A stretch of DNA of 64,000 nucleotides from NCBI RefSeq assembly GCF_007004725.1, contig NZ_ML660169.1:186001-250000 (forward strand). The letters run 5' to 3'. Shown piece after piece: positions 7,712-17,211 of this stretch. The notes below the pieces were generated by a model. The model saw only the letters and a program-made list of their open reading frames with translations. It was not told where the DNA came from and searched no databases. Within the stretch, counting starts at the first letter, position 1; the number at the start of each line of letters is the position of its first letter. Source of the DNA: Aliikangiella coralliicola. GTDB taxonomy: Bacteria; Pseudomonadota; Gammaproteobacteria; Enterobacterales; Kangiellaceae. Both the position numbers and the translations under genes were made by a program.

Positions 7712-9175
7712 TTATACTATCGTTTTATCCAGCTTCGAATGAATTGCTTCGTTGTCATTTTTAGTTGCAGTATCATCCTGTGTCTTCTGTTTAATCAATT
7801 GCTCCACACTTAAAGGAATCATAATGATCAGATCAAATAGATGAATCATCACTTTGCTTAAGTGCTTTACCAATCCGCCAAACATTCGAATAACCACGCG
7901 TAGCGCACGCAATATACCAATCCCAATTGTTCCCAAAACCACTCTTAGTGAGTGAATAAAAGATTCAAGTGGTATCGCAATGAAAGCTAGTGCGAAAGGT
8001 AAAATAAATCCCATAATCATCTGACCAATAGACGGAATCCAACGGAATTGTGCTTCGACGACACCGCCGGTGACTCCAGTGCTTATTAAAGACTGTTGCA
8101 AAGCTTCGCGGTCAAGGGCCAATAGATCTCGCATATAAGCAAGTGATGCTTCTATCGTCGCCAATATTGTCAGAATGGTGAAAGTAACAATCATCATTCG
8201 ACGCCTCATTTTGTCGTCCATGGTGCTGATGATTGGAAAGAGATTGGTAATTCGCAGAGACTCAAATAGAAATAATCCCATCGCAATTTCAATCAGTATA
8301 ATCACCAGCGCTGCAATATCTGAGGTTTTCATATCTCCAATATAACTTGAACCACCCACCATTTCTGACATTGGCATCGCTATTAACTGAAAGTTGATAA
8401 GACCGCCTAAAGCCGCAATCACCAATACCAGACCAGAAATAAAAAACTGGGTGAGTGCAGATGATCCCAAAGAACTAACCGCCGCATCTTTGTTTGCCAT
8501 TATTTCAGAATAATGTTCAATTTGTTGATCAATATTCTTAGAACACTCTTCCAGCCCTTTAATTTTCTCGCTCACCTGTTCGAGTTTACCGTCGATACTA
8601 CGCCAATGCGGTTGCATACCAGCTAATAAACGGTGACTTTCCGAGGCTGATTTTTTATAAGCTTTTAATGTTTGTTGATGAGACTCTTCAACCGCTTTTT
8701 TAATGTTCGTTAGAATTTTATTGACCGTGGGATCACCAGAACTCGGCAAACTCGCGATAGTCTCAACCACGTCTCCCCAGGCAGGCGGTAATGGCGCAGA
8801 CTGAGCAGATTTCTGGTAATCAACTTCAATTTTCTCGATAGCTTCCGCAATTTGCCTGTGAAGCCCGGGATATTTTGATAAATCTCGTTGAACAATATTA
8901 CTGATTCGGGTGAATTCTCTTTCAATCGACTTTTCCGCAGCTTTAGCACCATTGGCCAACAGAATTTCGCGATTTCGGTTCGCCAGTCGATTTTCTAGTT
9001 TGGTGAGGGTTAGCGCCCATATACGCATGGTGGTGTAAACCGCCGCACCTGAAGACTTAAAGACCTGATGTGCCTGTTTTCGACCCAGGTAAAAAACGAC
9101 AATAGCGATAATCGCCCAAATTACTAGTGAAGTAGCCGGACTATCCGACCACAATGTTAATAGCTCGTTAGTCAT
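7712..9175 (-). CDS. multi-spanning membrane protein of unknown function
   Basis: 487 residues. It has one N-terminal transmembrane segment (about 15-32), then a long soluble helical region (about 50-235) predicted to be largely coiled coil. At least four further membrane segments lie between about 240 and 440 (ALTQFFISGLVLVIAALGGL; IAALVIILIEIAMGLFLF; IVTFTILTILATIEASL; IMGFILPFALAFIAI). The tail is polar. I do not recognise a named family. The gene is first in a pair with the VWA lipoprotein. It faces, across 278 bp, the divergent response regulator and kinase, so the four genes may be one signalling module; that is inferred from layout. Confidence 0.65.
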   Translation of the reverse strand: MTNELLTLWSDSPATSLVIWAIIAIVVFYLGRKQAHQVFKSSGAAVYTTMRIWALTLTKLENRLANRNREILLANGAKAAEKSIEREFTRISNIVQRDLSKYPGLHRQIAEAIEKIEVDYQKSAQSAPLPPAWGDVVETIASLPSSGDPTVNKILTNIKKAVEESHQQTLKAYKKSASESHRLLAGMQPHWRSIDGKLEQVSEKIKGLEECSKNIDQQIEHYSEIMANKDAAVSSLGSSALTQFFISGLVLVIAALGGLINFQLIAMPMSEMVGGSSYIGDMKTSDIAALVIILIEIAMGLFLFESLRITNLFPIISTMDDKMRRRMMIVTFTILTILATIEASLAYMRDLLALDREALQQSLISTGVTGGVVEAQFRWIPSIGQMIMGFILPFALAFIAIPLESFIHSLRVVLGTIGIGILRALRVVIRMFGGLVKHLSKVMIHLFDLIIMIPLSVEQLIKQKTQDDTATKNDNEAIHSKLDKTIV

Positions 9176-9453
9176 GATGACATCTCCTCTATTTCATTGG
9201 TTTAAGCCAGCTAGCGATAACCGTCGCCGCATTAACTCAAAGCATATTTAATTTCGAAGTTGGAGTATGACTTGCGCCGGTGAAAAATCTGTGAGAAATA
9301 GCCAAGTGACTGATTTTGATGGCAATATTAACCACCAATAATAATTTTAAGAGAGTTGTAATCAATTCTGAGACCAATCTCAAGATTAAACTTTCCTGTG
9401 GTGATACACTAGATATCAATCACAAACCTGACTGAATTAATTCCTGGCTGAGT

Positions 9454-10260
9454 ATGGCGATAATATTCTGGGTAGAAGACCAGTTTCACTGGATTGATAA
9501 GTTTAAACCAGTGCTCGAATCCGCTGATTTTGGTGACAAAGAAAATACGAATCAGGTTGAAGTTCACAAGTTTGTAGAATCTGCTTGCCAGGCAATAAAG
9601 CAACGCAAGTTGCCACCAGATATCGTTATTCTCGACGCCAATATGAATGGCAACGACGATGCCGGATTTACAGTATCGAAACTGCTGGTAAAGAAATGGC
9701 CGCAAGTACCGGTAATCTATCTTTCTGAACACAGTGGAACCGGAATAGAAGAAAAGGCATTTGAACAAACTGATGCGCAAGATTTTATTGCTAAACACCA
9801 ACTCAACGTAGAAAAGGTCCTTTGTTGGCGAATAAAAGCGCTACTGAGGCACAAAGTTATTCAAAATGAATCGGATAAAATGGGCTCTAGCGGTCCTCCT
9901 GACAATGATATGATAAAAAGCGGTGAACTCACTATTGATCTCACTACCTGGAATGTTTACTGGCAAGGTGAGCGGTTGATGAATCCGATTAATAATCAGC
10001 GCCCGCTGGCTCCTACGCCGAGAAAAATTCTTAAATTTCTGGTTGAGTCTTCCCCGAGACCGTTAACAACATTTCAAATGGCTGAAAAACTTGATTCTGA
10101 TAAATTTAGTTATGCTAATTATCGTCAACATATAAAAACCCTGCGTCACTCTTTCGAACAAGCGTCACTAAAAAAACAAACAAGCTTTCTGCAACGTTGT
10201 AAAAATGGCAAAGGGATCGTGACCTTTGGTGACGAAGGCGCTTACCTATGGGTGAAGTAG
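9454..10260 (+). CDS. atypical OmpR-like DNA-binding response regulator
   Basis: 268 residues with an N-terminal receiver domain (1-125) and a C-terminal winged helix (about 150-268). Receiver landmarks are the acidic pair E8/D9 in FWVEDQ, the phospho-acceptor D61 in DIVILDANM, S91 in IYLSEH and K114 in FIAKH. All key residues are present although surrounding sequence is divergent. The DNA-binding domain has the OmpR-type order (LTIDLTTWNVYWQGE, LAPTPRKILKFLV, YRQHIKTLR). The kinase follows after 27 bp, making a normal two-component pair. It probably controls the divergent membrane/VWA genes and itself, but no operator is evident. Confidence 0.75.
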   Translation: MAIIFWVEDQFHWIDKFKPVLESADFGDKENTNQVEVHKFVESACQAIKQRKLPPDIVILDANMNGNDDAGFTVSKLLVKKWPQVPVIYLSEHSGTGIEEKAFEQTDAQDFIAKHQLNVEKVLCWRIKALLRHKVIQNESDKMGSSGPPDNDMIKSGELTIDLTTWNVYWQGERLMNPINNQRPLAPTPRKILKFLVESSPRPLTTFQMAEKLDSDKFSYANYRQHIKTLRHSFEQASLKKQTSFLQRCKNGKGIVTFGDEGAYLWVK

Positions 10261-10287
10261 CGGGTAATCAGTTTTTGAGGAATTGAT

Positions 10288-12108
10288 ATGGATAATAGCA
10301 GTAACAATCACAATAATAATGGCGACAAGGTAAACCAGCCTACTCGAACGCCCGATATGCATCGCCAACAAAATTCGGCCACTGATAGTACTCAACAAAT
10401 AACGAGCAACATACCAGGATTCCATTATCCACTATTGAGCATTTTGTCTTCACTGCTACTAATTGTTTTGTTGATTGCACGATCAGATAAGATACTACAA
10501 ACCTACTATCAGCTACCTGATTACTTATTGACTGATAAGGTTCTTATTCTTTATATCGTCGTTCTAGGATTTATCTATCTATTCGATGCGCGCCTGTTTT
10601 TATCGAGAAAAAAACGAGCTCAACAACAAATTTCAGAAATACAGCAACAGTTTGCCAAAGTACTTGAAGCCAAGAAAAAGCAACAGCAAAGAGCCAATAC
10701 TTACTCAGGTCACGCAGATAAACTTAAAACATTTATTAGTGATAAGCTTTTAGACTACATTGAATATGATGAGAAATTTCTTCACTTTAAAGGGATAGCG
10801 TCTGAAGTAAGACACAATGGTGTGATTAGCTACGATAAAGTCATAACAGCACTCAACAAGGCAATTGAGCAGCAGGACTTTCTCACCATCTATGAGAAAA
10901 ATAATCAACTCGAACAAGATAATGAAGATCAGGATTCACTATCGCCACACACATTAAGCGCGTTATCCAATTACCAAAATGCGATCGACGCCATGCGATA
11001 CCTTTGGGATCTATTAGATTTATCAACTGCTGATAACATGCAGCTCCACATCGGAAATCAATTGATAGAGTGCGAGGAACATTACTATCAATTACAACTA
11101 GACTCAGAAAAAAGTCTTGATATCACACAGAGCATTCCTACATCTCCAACTTTTCATCCGCAAATGGCAGCCTTGTTAACAATCGCTCTGTTATGTGATG
11201 AAGCGGAAATCAAAAACCTGATATCGTTGGCAAGAATAAATATTGACGTATTAAAAGAAACCTTTACATTTGAAAATGAAATTTTTCGACTTCAACTACA
11301 TCACACACCTGAACTGCTCGGCAACCATAACCACATTATATTGCTACTTGAAAACCTGATTAAGAATGCTCAGTTTTTTTCCAACAAAGTTCGTTTCAAG
11401 CAAGCCTCAGATCGAATTTCAATTCATCTGACTGCCGAAAAAAACCACGCGGCATTCTCAATATACAACCGTGGCCCACATATCGGCAACGAACAAAAAG
11501 AACAGATTTTCAAGCTTGGCTATTCGACAAGAAGAAATAAGCAACATCATGGGAAAGGACTTGGATTGTTTTTTGTCAAACAAATTATCAACGGTTACCA
11601 GGGCCGTATTCAAGTCGACAATATTGAAAACACTGAAACTCAATATCATTTAACGGTTATTCTGGCAAGTGGAGAATCAATAAAGTCGAGCTTAACCTGC
11701 CAGTTTATTGACGGGAAAATGCGCGTTTATCAAAACAATAACACAGATGATAAGAGCGAAGACAACTGGATAGATGAAATGACACTATCCTACGATATTC
11801 CTGTTGAGGCCATCGAGCTAAAGTCAAATTCAACGGATAGACAACAACTTGAAATAAATACCGACAGTAGATATCCGATTGAGTGGCTTGAACCATCAGA
11901 AAACTTGCCATCACGATGGTTGATAAAACTGAATGCGTTTAAGAAAAAACATCAGCTCACTTTTAAGCCTCTGGATATCGGGGGAGTTTGTTTTCATATT
12001 AAAATTCCCACAGCAGAGTCCCATTTAAACGATGAGCCAATGATGATCGATGATGATATCGATCAGCAGGTTGAAAAAATGAATCGTTCAATGAATACAT
12101 TGACCTAG
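10288..12108 (+). CDS. membrane sensor histidine kinase with divergent catalytic motifs
   Basis: 606 residues. A polar N-terminus is followed by two membrane helices (about 45-65 and 82-102) and a coiled-coil segment (about 105-145). A HATPase domain occupies about 345-470: N box ENLIKNAQ (about 354), G1-like NRGPHIG (about 393, lacking the usual DxGxG aspartate), F box IFKLGYST and G2 HGKGLGLFF (about 421). No standard HExxTPL H box exists; the best candidate phosphorylatable histidine is in IASEVRHNG (about 173). About 130 residues of unassigned sequence follow the ATPase. GAGG lies before the ATG. Partner of the upstream regulator. Confidence 0.7.
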   Translation: MDNSSNNHNNNGDKVNQPTRTPDMHRQQNSATDSTQQITSNIPGFHYPLLSILSSLLLIVLLIARSDKILQTYYQLPDYLLTDKVLILYIVVLGFIYLFDARLFLSRKKRAQQQISEIQQQFAKVLEAKKKQQQRANTYSGHADKLKTFISDKLLDYIEYDEKFLHFKGIASEVRHNGVISYDKVITALNKAIEQQDFLTIYEKNNQLEQDNEDQDSLSPHTLSALSNYQNAIDAMRYLWDLLDLSTADNMQLHIGNQLIECEEHYYQLQLDSEKSLDITQSIPTSPTFHPQMAALLTIALLCDEAEIKNLISLARINIDVLKETFTFENEIFRLQLHHTPELLGNHNHIILLLENLIKNAQFFSNKVRFKQASDRISIHLTAEKNHAAFSIYNRGPHIGNEQKEQIFKLGYSTRRNKQHHGKGLGLFFVKQIINGYQGRIQVDNIENTETQYHLTVILASGESIKSSLTCQFIDGKMRVYQNNNTDDKSEDNWIDEMTLSYDIPVEAIELKSNSTDRQQLEINTDSRYPIEWLEPSENLPSRWLIKLNAFKKKHQLTFKPLDIGGVCFHIKIPTAESHLNDEPMMIDDDIDQQVEKMNRSMNTLT

Positions 12109-12165
12109 AACTTAATCTCCAGGTTTTATTCAAGAAAGAATTCGCGAAAAAACAATATAATGTAT

Positions 12166-13491
12166 TCAAGACGATTTAAATAAGGTTCTACCGACTCGGT
12201 TATAAAATACTTCCTGCACGCCAATGACTTTATCGTTTTCCATTAGAACTTTGAATCTCAAGTTTTTTCCTCCTTGAAATCTAAATAAATTATTATCAAT
12301 TGCTTCTAATTGGCGTTTTTCCTCACCTTTCCTTTTCGAATATAAGCTACCATTTTCAAAAGACCATGTGAGGAAACCAAATTTCCCTTCATATTGCTGA
12401 AGTGTTGCATCATCAATTTGAACGGGATCTAACTCAGCTTTCAATGCAGTAATATACCAGGTATAAATACTATCCAAATTTTCCTTTTGTTTAGCTAGCT
12501 TTTCTAATGCAATTATTTGTGCCTTCAGTAGTGCTTTTGAAGCCAGGATTTCTACATGAGGTTTTACTCCAACGCCTTCCCAGTTGCTATTTGTGATTGG
12601 ATTAATGGCACGACCACTAGGCACCCATATAGTAAACCGATCACTCACAACTTTTCGCTCCCCCGGATGAGCGCCACCACGCGTTGTTTCTCCAATCAAA
12701 GTCGCTCGCTTTAAATTCTTCAAATTATAACTAAACTCCTCTGCTGCAGAAAAAGTATTGTCGCTTGTCAAAATATAAACATCGATGTCTGGTCTGCGTT
12801 TTCCAGGAACCTGAGACAGGGTGTAAAACTCGGTATATTCATTATCTGGGCGCCAATAGATACCGCTTAAGTGCACAGGTTTAGAGTTGAACAGGTAACT
12901 GCTGAGAAACTGTGTCATTGTTGGAGAGCCGCCACCATTAAATCGTAGATCGATAATCAGGGCGTCAGTATTACTCAAAAAATTCATTGCAGCAGCAGCC
13001 GTTTCAGTCGCATATTTAGTATCAGAAAACTCTCTGAGATCCAAATAGCCTAAGTTTCCGCTTAATATTTTAAGCTCGTTAAAACCAAAATTACGAAACT
13101 GCATCTTTCGAAACTCGTTTTCATCCGAAAAATCATCTTTACTCTGTTTTTCTTGCGCTCGAATTCGTAATACTACCTTTGGGTCAAAACGGACCCGCAA
13201 ATGTTTATCTTGGTAAACGGATTTTATATCCTCTTGTAGTTTTCTTGCTAATTGACGTGCCTCCTTAACTCGATGATATCTACCAGCTCTATAATTTTTG
13301 TCCAGTAACTCAGCCATTTTGTTGGCCTTTTCTGGATACACGTAGTTCGTTTTAAGTATATTTCCCAAGGAGAGGATAACTTCCTCTATCTCTTTTGACG
13401 TCAGAGGATTATTCTCTGTGCCTGAATTCGCAAAATTGGAATTAGCGATGAAAAATAATAGTAAGAATAGTTTTAATAGTAAATTTCTCAT
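12166..13491 (-). CDS. secreted S41-family serine peptidase
   Basis: 441 residues. It has a signal peptide (MRNLLLKLFLLLFFIANSNF), then an IRBP/tricorn-type N-terminal helical region (about 30-110). The S41 catalytic domain follows (about 140-330), with LSGNLGYLDLREF, ALIIDLRFNGGGSP and the nucleophile serine in TSDNTFSAAEEFSYNL. IGETTRGGAHPG is also characteristic. A C-terminal beta-rich extension follows (about 370-441). GAGGT sits 6 bases before the ATG. It stands alone on the minus strand, convergent with the kinase gene. Likely a periplasmic or exported peptidase of unknown substrate. Confidence 0.85.
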   Translation of the reverse strand: MRNLLLKLFLLLFFIANSNFANSGTENNPLTSKEIEEVILSLGNILKTNYVYPEKANKMAELLDKNYRAGRYHRVKEARQLARKLQEDIKSVYQDKHLRVRFDPKVVLRIRAQEKQSKDDFSDENEFRKMQFRNFGFNELKILSGNLGYLDLREFSDTKYATETAAAAMNFLSNTDALIIDLRFNGGGSPTMTQFLSSYLFNSKPVHLSGIYWRPDNEYTEFYTLSQVPGKRRPDIDVYILTSDNTFSAAEEFSYNLKNLKRATLIGETTRGGAHPGERKVVSDRFTIWVPSGRAINPITNSNWEGVGVKPHVEILASKALLKAQIIALEKLAKQKENLDSIYTWYITALKAELDPVQIDDATLQQYEGKFGFLTWSFENGSLYSKRKGEEKRQLEAIDNNLFRFQGGKNLRFKVLMENDKVIGVQEVFYNRVGRTLFKSS

Positions 13492-13652
13492 TAAATACCT
13501 CGATTATTCAACATTAGCAGTCGGCAATTTAGCATTGATATATTGAGCAAAGTAAAAACGGACTGACTCTTTTTACGGGGTTAAAAAATTTGCAGGCAAT
13601 CTCCCCAAAAAAGCAAGAAAGCTAAAAAACAAATATCGGACAACAAATACCG

Positions 13653-13666
13653 GACACCCCGATTTC
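13653..13666 (-). repeat. REP-like core, copy 1
   Basis: GACACCCCGATTTC, which reads GAAATCGGGGTGTC on the minus strand. It is one of six related cores between 13.6 and 17.2 kb. Confidence 0.55.
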
Positions 13667-13720
13667 TACCTTACTTAAGGCATTAATAACTAAAGAAAAT
13701 CGATTAAGCAAAACGGATAT

Positions 13721-13736
13721 CAGACACCCTGATTTC
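13721..13736 (-). repeat. REP-like core, copy 2
   Basis: CAGACACCCTGATTTC, minus-strand GAAATCAGGGTGTCTG, one substitution from copy 1 and sharing the TCTG extension with copies 4 and 6. Confidence 0.55.
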
Positions 13737-13747
13737 CAAACTAATTC

Positions 13748-13760
13748 CAGACACTCCGAA
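13748..13760 (-). repeat. REP-like core, copy 3
   Basis: CAGACACTCCGAA, a more diverged copy. It begins the second unit of the imperfect duplication. Confidence 0.45.
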
Positions 13761-13848
13761 CTCTACCTTGTTTAAAAGGTTAGTAACTAAAAAAGGATTG
13801 AGTGTGAAGAAAGCCGCCAGCTCACTAGCGTAAATTATTCGCGCAAAC

Positions 13849-13865
13849 CGGGGTGTCTGATATTC
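13849..13865 (+). repeat. REP-like core, copy 4
   Basis: CGGGGTGTCTGATATTC on the plus strand, opposite in orientation to copies 1-3. ATGTGCGAAATTG follows at 13899-13911, a 13-mer that recurs at 17168-17180 beside copy 6. Confidence 0.55.
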
Positions 13866-13930
13866 TTTCGCCGATATTCGTTTGAGAACTAATTTCAAAT
13901 GTGCGAAATTGGATTCACGCTACTGAGTAA

Positions 13931-13958
13931 ATAAGAAAGCCCCGCTTTTTGCAGGGCT
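13931..13958 (-). terminator. intrinsic terminator of the astacin gene
   Basis: AGCCCCGC (13938-13945) and GCAGGGCT (13951-13958) form a GC-rich stem with one mismatch and a 5-base loop. On the minus strand TTTCTTATTT follows, immediately downstream of the astacin stop. Confidence 0.75.
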
Positions 13959-13973
13959 AATTACTTTCTTTAA

Positions 13974-15665
13974 TCAGGGGCTCCACTCAACATTAATATT
14001 CGCACCAGAAAAACTGGAGTAGCCTCGCACACTGACATACCAAGTTCCTGCGGCAGGATTCGCCACTGAACAATTCTCGTTATTATTACTGTTCCAAGAA
14101 CGGCAATCAAAACTTTGTTGGGTCGGCAAAGAAGCTCGGCGTACATACAAATCCCCATCACCAGTTCCACCGGACATGGTGACATTCAATGAAGACATAC
14201 CAGAAGGGAGCTGAATTTCATGGTTAGTCCAACTTCCTGCTGCACCAGAAATATTAGCGAAACTTGTGCTTCCGCCGGTGTTGCCGCGGCCACCGCCGTT
14301 ACTATTAGTAGTGGTTGAGAAGCTGAAGTTCGCGTTTCTCACTGGCGTGGTGTAACCCTGTCCAGTCCAGGATAACACTCCGATATAATAAGTGCCTGGC
14401 TGCGGATTATTCACAGTACAAGTTTCAGTATTGCCACTTTGTGCAGATGAACAAGCTGATCCACTTTGCCCGGTGGGTCTTTGGCCTAGCCGAATAAATA
14501 CATCCGCGTCGCCGGTTCCACCGCTAGTTTGCGCACTAATTGACTGCAGATTCGCGTTAGAAGAAACCTGGAATGTGAAATAACGCCATTGACCTGAATT
14601 AATATTTAACGTCGTTGAGTAACCGTTCTGGATTGGTGTATCGGTTTGCCCACCACCACCTCCACCGCCCGAACCAGGATACAAATAGTTAGCAGCAGAA
14701 ATATCACCACTGGTTAACGTGGAGCCATAACCAACTCGCGAAGTATCAACACCACTTACCTGCGGTACGATAGTTTGCGAACCATTAATTCCCCACTCAT
14801 TCAAGCGATAATGCATAATTGAATAAAAGTCGTATGAGCCTCGCCCAGCAGAACCCGTTTGTTTATTAAAGTTATGTTGGTTAGCAGAAGGAATATTATT
14901 CCAGTTAATACTCACATAATTATCTCTATCTGGTCTGGTATGTTCATGCCAAAAACCAATAGCATGCCCAAGTTCATGCACACCACCGCGATTACCGCAA
15001 CCACTGGCAAGATTCACTGTTTGCATTCCACCAACGCGGCCAACATTAGAACCACACCCGGTGCTATCCTGAATTAAGATATAGTCACTTTGGTTGGTAC
15101 GGGGAACAAATTGGATGTTGGTGTTATTGTTCCAATGGTTAATACCGTAGTTAGCGGCATTTCGACCAGCAGTCGTTAAGTTGGAAGATAATACATAGGG
15201 CACGATACCATTGGGCCATTTAGCACCTGAAGTAGGTTGAATAACGGTCCCGTGAATTTCGTGACGCCTGTTTTGCTGAATAAGCGCTTCATCCTCATCA
15301 GATTGAACAATTTTCAAACCGAAATTTTTGAGCGCTCTAGTATTCCCCAATATAATATCACCGGAATAGGCCGTCCCATTAACATCAACGGCTTTAATAA
15401 TATTTCCTTCACTAGTCACCACATCAAACACTTCCCTTCCCTTGCTAGAATAGCCCCACAAATTATCTCCAGAATGGCTGTTAGCCTGGCTGTCGTTATG
15501 TGCGCCTAAGGTTAAGGGATTGTGGCTAATTGCGCTCTGCTGCGTACTTTCAGATACCACGTCAAGTGTGCTAGCAGACATACTTTCTGTGGCTGACACA
15601 TGAGAACATGTGATAAAGCTGGCAATAGCAACTACACCTGTTTTTAGAACGGATTTTATTATCAT
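13974..15665 (-). CDS. secreted astacin-family (M12A) metalloprotease with two PPC domains
   Basis: 563 residues. A signal peptide (about 1-25) is followed by a propeptide-like region, then the astacin catalytic domain (about 145-330). That domain has the zinc motif HELGHAIGFWHEHTRPDRD and the Met-turn SIMHY. A glycine-rich linker follows. Two bacterial pre-peptidase C-terminal (PPC) domains come next, about 345-450 and 470-563, each with the GGTGDADVF or GGTGDGDLY calcium-site motif and a CxV.NP.PGTYY/W pattern. GGGGA lies 7 bases before the ATG. Such enzymes are secreted by the type II system and the PPC domains are often removed on maturation. Transcribed alone. Confidence 0.9.
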   Translation of the reverse strand: MIIKSVLKTGVVAIASFITCSHVSATESMSASTLDVVSESTQQSAISHNPLTLGAHNDSQANSHSGDNLWGYSSKGREVFDVVTSEGNIIKAVDVNGTAYSGDIILGNTRALKNFGLKIVQSDEDEALIQQNRRHEIHGTVIQPTSGAKWPNGIVPYVLSSNLTTAGRNAANYGINHWNNNTNIQFVPRTNQSDYILIQDSTGCGSNVGRVGGMQTVNLASGCGNRGGVHELGHAIGFWHEHTRPDRDNYVSINWNNIPSANQHNFNKQTGSAGRGSYDFYSIMHYRLNEWGINGSQTIVPQVSGVDTSRVGYGSTLTSGDISAANYLYPGSGGGGGGGQTDTPIQNGYSTTLNINSGQWRYFTFQVSSNANLQSISAQTSGGTGDADVFIRLGQRPTGQSGSACSSAQSGNTETCTVNNPQPGTYYIGVLSWTGQGYTTPVRNANFSFSTTTNSNGGGRGNTGGSTSFANISGAAGSWTNHEIQLPSGMSSLNVTMSGGTGDGDLYVRRASLPTQQSFDCRSWNSNNNENCSVANPAAGTWYVSVRGYSSFSGANINVEWSP

Positions 15666-16126
15666 TAAGTATTCCCCAATTGCTGGTTGTTTAAAATGTA
15701 ATTACCGGTTCGCACCTACTGACCGCTTAGCCTCCAATTTTAGCGGGCAAAATCAATACAAGCGTCCGAACTCAAGACCGAAAATAGCGAAGCTCCGGCG
15801 TGTGACCATCTTTTTATACCTGTAAATTACACCTCCTCATTATAAAAAAACACAATCCTTAAAGCATTCTCAGATACACCCCAATATTTATAGCACACTT
15901 TTTGAGCAAATCAAATATAATAAAAATGAATAAGAAATAAGGTAGCTAGCTGCTGAAATCGAAATCTTCGAGCTTATTATTCAAGACACCCCGGTTTTAG
16001 TTTTTGAAAGTAAAAAGCCGGTAAAGTCGCAAAGTTTTTAATCAACTCTTGAAGAGAAAGTATGAAAAGTAAATTTTAACAAGCTCTAATTAGGGCCTGG
16101 AGTCACTACCTTCAACTAAGTGTCTA
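15666..16126. other. intergenic region between the astacin and RAYT genes
   Basis: About 460 bp, AT-rich, without a gene. It includes the astacin promoter region and one inverted REP-like core (15983-16000). Confidence 0.6.
15983..16000 (-). repeat. REP-like core, copy 5
   Basis: AAGACACCCCGGTTTTAG, minus-strand CTAAAACCGGGGTGTCTT, about 130 bp downstream of the transposase stop. Confidence 0.55.
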
Positions 16127-17089
16127 TCAAGCTCTAACGTATAGTTGTGAAGAAACCGAAGCCCCTTTAATCCATTTTCGTTTTAACGCTATTGCTTTTA
16201 GTCTTAGTTTTTCGAGTGAACCAATTGCCCTATTGTTGTTTCCCAATCGATGTATCTGGGTCAACCAATTATCCTGTTGCAGGTTAAGGCGAGTAAATAA
16301 GCTGATAAGGTGTGGTGGTATGGAAGCTTTTTCCGGATGAACAATAGCGCGACCAGTCCATTCGACGAGCTGCAGGTAATCAATAGATTTTATCTGAATA
16401 GAGTGTCCACCGGTCGCCCCTGCGATTGCCTGGATGGGAACATCAAGCTTACTGACTTTACTGATTCTTTTTTGCATGGAAGTATGCAAAGACTTTTCTA
16501 TTTCCTTAACAACTCCCGCCCTAATGGGGTTAAGATCAACATAAGCCATACAGGATAGCACCGCTGTCTCATCTAATAGCGCGATAGACTGATAACGAGA
16601 CTCCCAAAAACGTCCCTTAACACCATCTTCGAAATTACTATTTTTGGCTAGTGGTTCATTAAGTCTAGCCATAAACCAGGAAAGGCTTCCGAGTCTTTTC
16701 CGGTATTTTTTGAGCTTTTTGTCGTTAGCTAATATGGCTTGCTTTTTGACTTCTCGAAGCAATTTGTTTTCTGGGTGATCAAGTTTTCCGGGATAGGCCC
16801 TTAACCAATTTTCGGCAACTTTTTCGTCACTCCAACTAAGCGGCTCCTTAGGATCAAGATAGAGAACTAAATGGTAATGGTTGTCCATGACAGCATATGC
16901 GTAAAGTTGAACAGAGAATATATCTGCTAGCTCTAGCATTCGTTTTTCCAACCAGTTTTTTCGATGGTTGCAATTGTTACCAGTAAATGGATCATCGCCA
17001 CAAAGGAAAGCACGACGAACACATCGAGAAATACAGTGATAAAAGCCCGGTGTTTCTGAGTCAACGATTTCTCGCCGTGGTATTGCCAT
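16127..17089 (-). CDS. REP-associated tyrosine transposase (RAYT), Y1/HUH type
   Basis: 320 residues of the IS200-like Y1 transposase superfamily. The opening ETPGFYHCISRCVRRAFLCG (about 12-31) is typical of RAYT proteins. The HUH metal motif is H-Y-H in YAVMDNHYHLVLYL (about 65-78), and the conserved YVDLNPIRAG (about 190) and KGRFWESRYQS (about 162) are present. AAGGA precedes the ATG. No terminal IS ends are evident. Instead, short GGGGTGTCTGA cores lie on both sides (15983-16000 and 17212-17229) and further out, as expected for a domesticated RAYT with cognate REP elements. It appears intact. Confidence 0.85.
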   Translation of the reverse strand: MAIPRREIVDSETPGFYHCISRCVRRAFLCGDDPFTGNNCNHRKNWLEKRMLELADIFSVQLYAYAVMDNHYHLVLYLDPKEPLSWSDEKVAENWLRAYPGKLDHPENKLLREVKKQAILANDKKLKKYRKRLGSLSWFMARLNEPLAKNSNFEDGVKGRFWESRYQSIALLDETAVLSCMAYVDLNPIRAGVVKEIEKSLHTSMQKRISKVSKLDVPIQAIAGATGGHSIQIKSIDYLQLVEWTGRAIVHPEKASIPPHLISLFTRLNLQQDNWLTQIHRLGNNNRAIGSLEKLRLKAIALKRKWIKGASVSSQLYVRA

Positions 17090-17211
17090 AAATTCTTCCT
17101 TGAAAATAAATCGAAGGACAGTTTATCTGATCAACTTAAACAACCGAATTGTCGATTGATTAAATTGATGTGCGAAATTGCTGATTAAACTCGTGAGAAT
17201 TGAGATATGAT

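Larger units (their letters stand above)
13492..13973. other. intergenic region with REP-like repeats and a roughly 97-bp imperfect duplication
   Basis: No gene seen. It carries four copies of a GACACCCCGA/TCGGGGTGTC-type core. Two larger units, near 13653-13705 and 13749-13800, share the order core, CTCTACCTT-like, TTAA, AGTAACTAA-like, about 97 bp apart. A terminator for the astacin gene is at its right edge. Confidence 0.6.

Noticed and set aside
16127-17089. RAYT gene as part of a complete insertion sequence
   Set aside because: No paired IS200/IS605-type left and right ends or second gene seen; the flanking short cores fit a domesticated RAYT better.
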